A stretch of 64,000 nucleotides of DNA from Tenacibaculum jejuense (GTDB lineage: Bacteria > Bacteroidota > Bacteroidia > Flavobacteriales > Flavobacteriaceae). Below are positions 17,198 through 29,100 of the stretch, piece after piece. Location: contig NZ_LT899436.1 of NCBI RefSeq assembly GCF_900198195.1, positions 3,253,001-3,317,000 on the forward strand. Reading direction: 5' to 3'. The first letter of the stretch is position 1; each line of letters starts with the position of its first letter. The notes under the pieces were generated by a model. That model was not told the DNA's origin and did not search any database. It was given only the letters and a program-made list of their open reading frames with translations. A program made the position numbers and the translations under genes.

Positions 17198-20100
17198 TTA
17201 ATCATTTATATACAAATAGCCTGATTTGGTTAATGATTCTAAATTACCATTGTTAGGGAAATCATATTTAATTATATAAAAATAAGTTCCTGTTGGTAAT
17301 TTTTCATTCCTCGCTATTGTTAGTCTTCCATCAGAAACTCCTCTAAATACATTATTTACATTATCGTAATTTTCTGTTTCGAAAACCAACACTCCCCATC
17401 GATTAAAAATTTTCACCGTATTATTTGCATAACACTCTATTCCTTCTAACAAAAAAATATCATTAGATCCATCATTATTAAATGACACACCATTGTATAC
17501 TTTTATTGGACAAAAAACATTTAACTCTTGCGTAAAAGTACTAGCATTACCACAAACATCAGTTGCAGTCCAAATACGCTCAATAAGATATCTGTTTGAA
17601 CAAGTTCCATCTATTCTATTTTCACTAAAAGTTATGTTCACTGTATCATCACAAGTATCTGTAGCCTGTACAGTTACTATTTCTGGAATGGAATCACAGG
17701 AAACTAGTAAATTCGGGGGAATAGTTGTATTAAATACTGGTGGAGTATTATCTTCAATAATGATTTCTTGAGTACACATAACTGTATCTCCTCTTTCATC
17801 TGTTGCTGTAAAAGTTCGTATAAAAGTTCCAGTATTACCATTACAACCATTTATCAAATTACTATCTGTAAATGTAAATGTAACTTCTCCACAACTTTCA
17901 ATAACAGTTGGCATACCTGTATTAGTAGTTTCCAATGAAGCTCCACATTCTAAGGTTATTGAAGGCGGACAAGTAATTGCTAAATTCACTACTGGAGCAG
18001 CAACTATATTTAGAGAAGTGTTAGAGATACAAGTGATATCTGTAATATCTCTGACTGTTACTTGATAAGTATCTGGAAGTAAATTAGAAAAAATAGGAGA
18101 ACTTTGAAAAGTTGTTCCATTAATACTATACTCGAAATTATTTCCTACTGGATTACTTATTGTAATTTCTCCTGTGTTAATAGTACAACTTGGCTCAATA
18201 GTTACTGTTGCATTTATTACTGGCGGATTTGGTACTGAATTAATCATTACTGAAACTGAACTCGTTGCTGAACATGTGGTATCAACTGTACTTCGAACTG
18301 TTAAATCATAAGTATTAGGTGACAAATTTGTAAAAATTTCACTTGATTGAAATGTAATTCCATCAATACTATATTCTACATTGGGCTGATTTACAAAAGT
18401 GATCGTTCCTGTTGGTATAGAACATGTCGGTTGTAAAACACTTGCTAAAACTGGAACTGCTGGCGGAATAGGCACTGAATTAATAACCACTGGAACTGAA
18501 CTCGTTGCTGAACATGTAGCATCAACTGTACTTCGAACTGTTAAATCATAAGTATCAGGTGATAAGTTTGAAAAAACTTCACTTGTCTGAAAAGTAATTC
18601 CATCAATACTATATTCAACATTTGGCTGAGAAACAATAGTGATCGTTCCTGTTGGTATGGAACAAGTCGGTTGTAAAACACTTGCTAAAACTGGAACCGC
18701 TGGCGGAATTGGTACTGAATTAATAACCACTGGAACTGAACTCGTTGCTAAACATGTGATATCAACTGTACTTCGAACTGTCAAATCATAAGTATTTGGC
18801 GAAAGATTAACAAACACTTCACTTGATTGAAAAGTAATTCCATCAATACTATATTCTACATTGGGCTGATTTACAAAAGTAATCGTTCCTGTTGGTATAG
18901 AACAAGTCGGTTGTAAAACACTTGCTAAAACTGGAACAGTTGGCGGACTAGGTACTGAATTAATTACCACTGGAACTGAACTCGTTGCTGAACATGTGGC
19001 ATCAACTGTACTACGAACTGTTAAGTCATAAGTATTAGGTGACAAATTTGAAAAAACTTCACTTGACTGAAAAGTTACTCCATCAATACTATATTCAACA
19101 TTTGGTTGACTAACAAAAGTGATTGTTCCTATTGGTGTAGAACAGGTAGGTTGTAAAACACTTGCTAAAACTGGAACCGCTGGCGGAGTTGGTACTGAAT
19201 TAATCACTACTGGAACTGAACTTGTTGCTGAACATGTAGCATCAACTGTACTTCGAACTGTTAAATCATAAGTATTAGGTGGCAAGTTTGAAAAAACTTC
19301 ACTTGATTGAAAAGTAATTCCATCAATACTATATTCTACATTGGGCTGATTTACAAAAGTGATCGTTCCTGTTGGTATAGAACAAGTAGGTTGTAAAACA
19401 CTTGCTAAAACTGGAACAGTTGGCGAACTAGGTACTGAATTAATAACCACTGGAACTGAACTCGTTGCTGAACATGTAGCATCAACTGTACTTCGAACTG
19501 TTAAATCATAAGTATTAGGTGGCAAGTTTGAAAAAATTTCACTTGATTGAAAAGTTATTCCATCAATACTATACTCTATATTTGGTTGACTTACAAAAGT
19601 GATCGTTCCTGTTGGTATAGAACAAGTCGGTTGTAAAACACTTGCTAAAACTGGAACCGCTGGTGGACTAGGTACTGAATTAATAACCACTGGAACTGAA
19701 CTCGTTGCTGAACATGTGATATCAACTGTACTTCGAACTGTTAAATCATAAGTATTAGGTGACAAGTTTGAAAAAATTTCACTTAATTGAAAAGTAATTC
19801 CATCAATACTATATTCTACATTGGGCTGACTTACAAAAGTGATTGTTCCTGTTGGTATAGAACAAGTCGGTTGTAAAACACTCGCTAAAACTGGAACCAC
19901 TGGCGGAATCGGCACTGAATTAATAACCACTGGAACTGAACTTGTTGCTGAACATGTAGTATCAACTGTACTTCGAACTGTTAAATCATAAGTATCAGGT
20001 GACAAGTTTGAGAAAACTTCACTTGATTGAAAAGTAATTCCATCAAAACTATATTCTACATTGGGCTGACTTACAAAAGTGATTGTTCCTGTTGGTACAG

Positions 20101-23100
20101 AACAAGTTGGTTGTAAAACACTTGCTAAAACTGGAACCGCTGGCGGAATTGGTACTGAATTAATCACTACTGGAACTGAACTTGTTGCTGAACATGTAGC
20201 ATCAACTGTACTTCGAACTGTTAAATCATAAGTATTAGGTAGCAAGTTTGTAAAAATTTCACTTGATTGAAAAGTTATTCCATCAATACTATACTCTACA
20301 TTGAGCTGACTTACAAAAGTGATTGTTCCTGTTGGTATAGAACAAGTCGGTTGTAAAACACTAGCTAAAACTGGAACTGTCGGCGAAGCAGGTACTGCAT
20401 TTATTGTTACTGGAATAGGGTTTGTTGTTATACAATTTCTTTCTATTGAACTTCTTACTGTTAAATTGTAGGTATTGGGCGGTACATTTGAAAAAATTTC
20501 ACTTGTTCTGAAAGTTATTCCGTCAATACTATATTCAACATTTGGCTGACTTACAAAAGTGATTGTTCCTGTAGATATAGAACAAGTAGGTTGTAAAACA
20601 CTTGCTAGTACTGGTATTGATGGAGAACTTGGGACTGAGTTTATAGTTACAGGAAATGGACTCACAGTTGTACAACGTAATCCTGTCGTGCGTCTTACTG
20701 TAAGTGTGTAAGTATTTGGTGACAAGCTCATAAATACTTCACTAGTTTGAAAATTTATCCCATCAATACTATACTCAACATTTGGTTGTACCACAAATGT
20801 AATTGTACCACTAGGAACTAAACAAGTTGGTTGGGTTACAACTGCACTTGGAGTTATTGGGGCTGAGCTTTCATTAATCCTTACTATAGCTGTATCAGTT
20901 TCTGAACTACATGTACCTGAGCCTGTTACCGTATACGTATAATCACCTGCTGCTGTGATCGGGAAAATAACAGGAACTCCTAGACTCGTCGTCCAACTTC
21001 CGCCTGCATCTTCGTCTGTTAAATTATTTAGTAAGTCTAATTCGCTAACACTTTCCGTAGAACAAATTGAAATCACACCTCCACTAATCCCTGCTTCGGG
21101 TGCATCTGTAATACTAATGGTTACTGTAGCTGTATCAGTTTCTGAAATACATGCGCCTGAACCTGTTACTGTATACGTATAATCACCTGCTGCTGTGATC
21201 GGAAAAACAACAGGAACTCCTAGACTCGTTGTCCAACTTCCGCCTGCATCTTCGCCTGTTAAATTATTTAGTAAGTCTAATTCGCTAACACTTTCCGTAG
21301 AACAAATTGAAATCACACCACCACTAATCCCTGCTTCGGGTGCACCTGTAATACTAATCGTTACTGTAGCTGTATCACTTCCTGAACTACATGCACCTGA
21401 GCCTGTTACAGTATACGTATAATCACCTGCTGCAGTAATTGGAAAAACAACTGGTGCTCCTAAACTCGTTGTCCAACTTCCGCCTGCATCTTCGCCTGTT
21501 AAGTTATTTAGTAAGTCTAATTCGCTAACACTTTCCGTTGAACAAATTGAAATCACACCACCACTAATTCCTGCTTCGGGTGCATCTGTAACACTAATGG
21601 TTACTATAGCCGTATCAGTCTCTGAAATACATGCACCTGAGCCTGTTACCGTATACGTATAATTACCTGCTGCTGTGATCGGGAAAACAACTGGGATTCC
21701 TAGACTGTTCGTCCAACTTCCGCCTGCATCTTCACCTGTTAAGTTATTTAGTAAGTCTAATTCGCTAACACTTTCCGTTGAACAAATTGAAATCACACCA
21801 CCACTAATTCCTGCTTCGGGTGCATCTGTAATACTAATGGTTACTGTAGCCGTATCAGTTTCTGAAATACATGCACCTGAGCCTGTTACCGTATACGTAT
21901 AATTACCTGCTGCTGTGATCGGGAAAACAACTGGGATTCCTAGACTGTTCGTCCAACTTCCGCCTGCATCTTCACCTGTTAAGTTATTTAGTAAGTCTAA
22001 TTCGCTAACACTTTCCGTTGAACAAATTGAAATCACACCACCACTAACTCCTGCTTCGGGTGCATCTGTAATACTAATGGTTACTGTAGCTGTATCACTT
22101 TCTGAAATACATGCGCCTGAGCCTGTTACCGTGTAGGTATAATCACCTGCTACAGTAATTGGAAAAACAACTGGAGCTCCTAAACTCGTCGTCCAACTTC
22201 CGCCTGCATCTTCGCCTGTTAAATTATTCAGTAAATCTAATTCGCTAACACTTTCCGTTGAACAAATTGAAATCGCACCTCCACTAACTCCTGCTTCGGG
22301 TGCATCTGTAATACTAATGGTTACTGTAGCTGTATCAGTTTCTGAACTACATGCACCTGAGCCTGTTACTGTGTAGGTATAATCACCCGCTGTAGTGATT
22401 GGGAAAAGAACTGGGACTCCTAGACTGTTCGTCCAACTTCCGCCTGCATCTTCGCCTGTTAAATTATTCAATACATCTAATTCACTAACACTTTCCGTAG
22501 AACAAATTGAAATAGCTCCACTACTAATTCCTGCTTCGGGTGCATCTGTAACACTAATGGTTACTGTAGCTGTATCAGTTTCTGAAATACATGCGCCTGA
22601 GCCTGTTACCGTGTAGGTATAATAACCTGCTACACTAATTGGAAAAACAACTGGAGCTCCTAAACTCGTCGTCCAACTTCCGCCTGCATCTTCACCTGTT
22701 AAGTTATTTAGTAAGTCTAATTCGCTAACACTTTCCGTAGAACAAATTGAAATCACACCACCACTAATTCCTGCTTCGGGTGCATCTGTAATACTAATGG
22801 TTACTGTAGCCGTATCAGTTTCTGAACTACATGCACCTGAGCCTGTTACCGTATACGTATAATTACCTGCTGCTGTGATCGGGAAAACAACTGGGATTCC
22901 TAGACTGTTCGTCCAACTTCCGCCTGCATCTTCGCCTGTTAAATTATTCAGTAAATCTAATTCACTAACACTTTCCGTTGAACAAATTGAAATCACACCA
23001 CCACTAATTCCTGCTTCGGGTGCATCTGTAACACTAATAGTTACTGTAGCTGTATCACTTTCTGAAATACATGCGCCTGAGCCTGTTACCGTATACGTAT

Positions 23101-26100
23101 AATCACCTGCTGCTGTGATCGGAAAAACAACTGGGATTCCTAGACTCGTCGTCCAACTTCCGCCTGCATCTTCACCTGTTAAGTTATTTAGTAAGTCTAA
23201 TTCGCTAACAATTCCCGTAGAACAAATTGAAATCACACCACCACTAATTCCTGCTTCGGGTGCATCTGTAACACTAATGGTTACTGTAGCCGTATCAGTC
23301 TCTGAAATACATGCGCCTGAACCTGTTACCGTATACGTATAATCACCTGCTACACTAATTGGAAAAACAACAGGAACTCCTAAACTCGTCGTCCAATTTC
23401 CGCCCGAATCTTCGCCTGTTAAATTATTTAGTAAGTCTAATTCGCTAACACTTTCCGTTGAACAAATTGAAATTATACCACTGCTAACTCCTGCTTCCGG
23501 TGCATCTGTAACACTAATGGTTACTATAGCTGTATCCGTTTCTGAAATACATGCGCCTGAGCCTGTTACCGTATACGTATAATCACCTGCTACAGTAATT
23601 GGAAAAACAACTGGGATTCCTAGACTCGTCGTCCAACTTCCGCCTGCATCTTCACCTGTTAAGTTATTTAGTAAGTCTAATTCGCTAACAATTCCCGTAG
23701 AACAAATTGAAATCACACCACCACTAATTCCTGCTTCGGGTGCATCTGTAACACTAATGGTTACTGTAGCCGTATCAGTCTCTGAAATACATGCGCCTGA
23801 ACCTGTTACCGTATACGTATAATCACCTGCTACACTAATTGGAAAAACAACAGGAACTCCTAAACTCGTCGTCCAATTTCCGCCCGAATCTTCGCCTGTT
23901 AAATTATTTAGTAAGTCTAATTCGCTAACACTTTCCGTTGAACAAATTGAAATTATACCACTGCTAACTCCTGCTTCCGGTGCATCTGTAACACTAATGG
24001 TTACTATAGCTGTATCCGTTTCTGAAATACATGCGCCTGAGCCTGTTACCGTATACGTATAATCACCTGCTACAGTAATTGGAAAAACAACTGAGGCTCC
24101 TAAATTCGTTGTCCAACTTCCGCCTGCATCTTCGCCTCTTAAATTATTAAGTACATCTAATTCACTAACACTTTCCGTAGAACAAATTGAAATCACACCA
24201 CCACTAATTCCTGCTTCGGGTGCATCTGTAACACTAATGGTTACTATAGCCGTATCAGTCTCTGAAATACATGCGCCTGAGCCTGTTACCGTGTAGGTAT
24301 AATCACCTGCTGCTGTGATCGGAAAAACAACTGGTGCTCCTAAACTCGTTGTCCAACTTCCGCCTGCATCTTCACCTGTTAAGTTATTTAGTAAGTCTAA
24401 TTCGCTAACACTTTCCGTAGAACAAATTGAAATTATACCACTGCTAACTCCTGCTTCCGGTGCATCTGTAACACTAATGGTTACTATAGCTGTATCCGTT
24501 TCTGAAATACATGCGCCTGAGCCTGTTACCGTATACGTATAATCACCTGCTGCTGTGATCGGAAAAACAACTGGGATTCCTAGACTCGTCGTCCAACTTC
24601 CGCCTGCATCTTCACCTGTTAAGTTATTTAGTAAGTCTAATTCGCTAACAATTCCCGTAGAACAAATTGAAATCACACCACCACTAATTCCTGCTTCGGG
24701 TGCATCTGTAACACTAATGGTTACTGTAGCCGTATCAGTCTCTGAAATACATGCGCCTGAACCTGTTACCGTATACGTATAATCACCTGCTACACTAATT
24801 GGAAAAACAACAGGAACTCCTAAACTCGTCGTCCAATTTCCGCCCGAATCTTCGCCTGTTAAATTATTTAGTAAGTCTAATTCGCTAACACTTTCCGTTG
24901 AACAAATTGAAATTATACCACTGCTAACTCCTGCTTCCGGTGCATCTGTAACACTAATGGTTACTATAGCTGTATCCGTTTCTGAAATACATGCGCCTGA
25001 GCCTGTTACCGTATACGTATAATCACCTGCTACAGTAATTGGAAAAACAACTGAGGCTCCTAAATTCGTTGTCCAACTTCCGCCTGCATCTTCGCCTCTT
25101 AAATTATTAAGTACATCTAATTCACTAACACTTTCCGTAGAACAAATTGAAATCACACCACCACTAATTCCTGCTTCGGGTGCATCTGTAACACTAATGG
25201 TTACTATAGCCGTATCAGTCTCTGAAATACATGCGCCTGAGCCTGTTACCGTGTAGGTATAATCACCTGCTGCTGTGATCGGAAAAACAACTGGTGCTCC
25301 TAAACTCGTTGTCCAACTTCCGCCTGCATCTTCACCTGTTAAGTTATTTAGTAAGTCTAATTCGCTAACACTTTCCGTAGAACAAATTGAAATTATACCA
25401 CTGCTAACTCCTGCTTCCGGTGCATCTGTAACACTAATGGTTACTATAGCTGTATCCGTTTCTGAAATACATGCGCCTGAGCCTGTTACCGTATACGTAT
25501 AATCACCTGCTGCTGTGATCGGAAAAACAACTGGGATTCCTAGACTCGTCGTCCAACTTCCGCCTGCATCTTCACCTGTTAAGTTATTTAGTAAGTCTAA
25601 TTCGCTAACAATTCCCGTAGAACAAATTGAAATCACACCACCACTAATTCCTGCTTCGGGTGCATCTGTAACACTAATGGTTACTGTAGCCGTATCAGTC
25701 TCTGAAATACATGCGCCTGAACCTGTTACCGTATACGTATAATCACCTGCTACAGTAATTGGAAAAACAACTGAGGCTCCTAAATTCGTTGTCCAACTTC
25801 CGCCTGCATCTTCGCCTCTTAAATTATTAAGTACATCTAATTCACTAACACTTTCCGTAGAACAAATTGAAATCACACCACCACTAATTCCTGCTTCGGG
25901 TGCATCTGTAACACTAATGGTTACTATAGCTGTATCCGTTTCTGAAATACATGCGCCTGAGCCTGTTACCGTGTAGGTATAATCACCTGCTGCTGTGATC
26001 GGAAAAACAACTGGTGCTCCTAAACTCGTTGTCCAACTTCCGCCTGCATCTTCACCTGTTAAGTTATTTAGTAAGTCTAATTCGCTAACACTTTCCGTAG

Positions 26101-29100
26101 AACAAATTGAAATCACACCACCACTAATCCCTGCTTCGGGTGCATCTGTAACAGTAATCGTTACTGTAGCAGTATCAGTTTCTGAAATACATGCACCTGA
26201 GCCTGTTACCGTATACGTATAATCACCTGCTACAGTAATTGGAAAAACAACTGGGATTCCTAGACTCGTCGTCCAACTTCCGCCTGCATCTTCACCTGTT
26301 AAGTTATTTAGTAAGTCTAATTCGCTAACACTTTCCGTAGAACAAATTGAAATCACACCACCACTAATCCCTGCTTCGGGTGCATCTGTAACAGTAATCG
26401 TTACTGTAGCAGTATCAGTTTCTGAAATACATGCACCTGAGCCTGTTACCGTATACGTATAATCACCTGCTACAGTAATTGGAAAAACAACTGGGATTCC
26501 TAGACTCGTCGTCCAACTTCCGCCTGCATCTTCACCTGTTAAGTTATTTAGTAAGTCTAATTCGCTAACAATTCCCGTAGAACAAATTGAAATCACACCA
26601 CCACTAATTCCTGCTTCTACTAAACTTGAACAATCTATTATTTCAACTTCATAATCTTCTACTTCTCCATCTATTGCAGCTCCAATAGCTCTATCATCTG
26701 TTCCTCCAGAAGTTGTATCTGTTAATGTATCTGATGTAATACGAAATCGCATATACGTTGTTCCTGAGGTAACATCAATAGGAAAAGACCAAGTTAATGA
26801 AACTGATGTTCCACCTGAAGAAGCTATAGCACTAATAAACTCTTCATTATCATCAAATGTTCCATTTCTATCAAAATCTATCCAAGCATAAATAGTAGCG
26901 TCAACCCCTGTAGTATTTACATAAGGAATTGTTATTGTATGGTTTGTTCCATTTATATCCACGTTTGGTACACTACTAGCTAAAGCGTCTTCATCATTTA
27001 TTCCATCGTTATCATCTCCAATAGCCAAACTATCAAATCCATCTGTCTCGGAATCTACTGTACTTCCTAATGATAAACTTGAGGTATTATTTACTTCATC
27101 GTAATTGTTTATTAAATGTCTTGGTCCTCCAACCCCACTAGCAACTAATACTGTTCCGTATGAATCTGGTGCGTCTCCATAATCTAAATTAACCCGAACA
27201 TTTTTACAGTTAAATCCGTCGTTAGTAGCCGTCGGGACACTTGTTGAAAATTCTACAATAGTTGGTGGAGAAACATTTAAATCCATTCTATACACTGTTC
27301 CCGTATTATTTTGAATACCATAAATGAAGTCATCTGCATCCATAAACATAGCCCCAAATATATGAGGCACTGAACTAGTATTACCAACAGGGTAAGGAAC
27401 AGCACCTAAAGTAGTGAGTGCTCCCGTAGTTAAATCTACAGAATACGCAACTTGATCAAGTCCAACTAAAAATCCGGTACCATCATTTACAACTATATCA
27501 GCAGTTTGAACACTGAGAGTAGGACTAATAGTAATGGTATTGGTAACCGTTAAATAAGTAGGTGAAGTTGGGTCTATATCTATTTCATGAATTTCTGAAT
27601 CTACAACTGACTTTACATATAGTTTATTGTCGGAAACATCTCCTGCAACATATAGCTTTCCTGCTGTAGGAATACCTATTACTGGTCCTACTAAATGATT
27701 GGTAAATTCAAAACCAGAGGCCGTTTCTATCATTTCGGTAATGATAACTTTCTCATTATCTACTATAGAATAACTTAGACCGTCGTTTTCATTGTATCCG
27801 TATGCATTAGAAAGTGAGTATACTTCATTTGTAACTGTTTGCTGTACAGAGTTTCCTGTGAATAAGTTTATTTCATAGAATTCACCAGTAGCTACTTGAA
27901 AAAGAGCTGTAGGGCATAATATTGGATTTGAACTACCAATAACAGTACCCTTTGTACATTGTGTATATTGAAGCAATTGCCCTCCTGAAAATGTGTTGTA
28001 GCTATAAAAAGCTTCATCCATTTTACCTTCATAACCTCCAAAAGCAGTTGTTACATCCATAGCAGCATGTAAACCTCCATAAATTCCTCCAAACCCACTT
28101 TCATTAAGATGTGCAGGAATTTGAGTTGAAGATACAGTTACATCGCCTTCTAATTCGCCATCTAAATATGATAAACATCTACCGTTATTAAATGTAAAAG
28201 TAATATGGTGCCACTCATTATCTGTAGGATATTCAAAATTAGCAACTAAAGCTGAAGTTGCTCCGTTACGTATTCTTACTGTTATATTTCCAGTAGTTAT
28301 TGCTCTAAAAATTGCTAATCCAGCACCATTACCTCCTTCTTCATACAACATTTGATTTGTTGTAGGTGTATTTGAATCTGGTTTTATCCAAAAACCGACT
28401 GACATGTTTCTAAAGGCTCTTCCAAAAGTTTCTGTGGTTGTGCTATGTTGAAAACCCATTTCTGTAGTTCCATCAAAAACTAAAGAATTTCCACCTGCAA
28501 TATTATCTGTGTCGAAAGTGATTGATGAGGTTACATCAGGGTTATTTGTTCCATCTTCATCGTTAGTCGTATTATCAAATGAAAATACAGCCTCAGTATT
28601 ATCAACTCTTATGTAATCTATTAAACAAGCACTTATATTTCCTCCTCCATCTATTCTAACGGCATAATCTTCAACTTCACCATTGCTAGCAAAACCTAAA
28701 GCTCTATCATCTATATTTCCAGAAGTTATGTCTGTTAACACATCTGATGTAATACGAAATCGCATGTATGTATTTCCTAAAGTAATATCACCAGGAAAAG
28801 TCCAATTTAAAATTGCAGAAGTAGCACCAGAACTTGCTGTGACACTTGTAAACTCTTCATTATCATCAAAAGTTCCGTTTCTATCAAAATCTATCCAAGC
28901 ATAGATAGTGGCATCACTTCCTGTGTTATTTACATAAGGAATAGTTATACTATGCGTTGTTCCGTTTATATCAATATCTTGAATGGTAGTTAAAGCATCT
29001 TCATCAACAACTTCATCATTATTATCTCCATTAGCTAAACTAACAAAACCATCGGTTTCTCTATCAATTGTAGCTCCTAAACTTAGGTTAGATGTGTAAT

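Noticed and set aside
20955..26222. A ladder of ~75-codon reading frames on the plus strand every 240 bases
   Set aside because: They are antisense shadows of the adhesin repeats, keep the 240-base period and have no independent start signals or family features.
18000..26640. Regular direct repeats that could suggest a CRISPR array
   Set aside because: The unit is 240 bases, contiguous, coding in one long frame, without unique spacers, and no cas genes are near.
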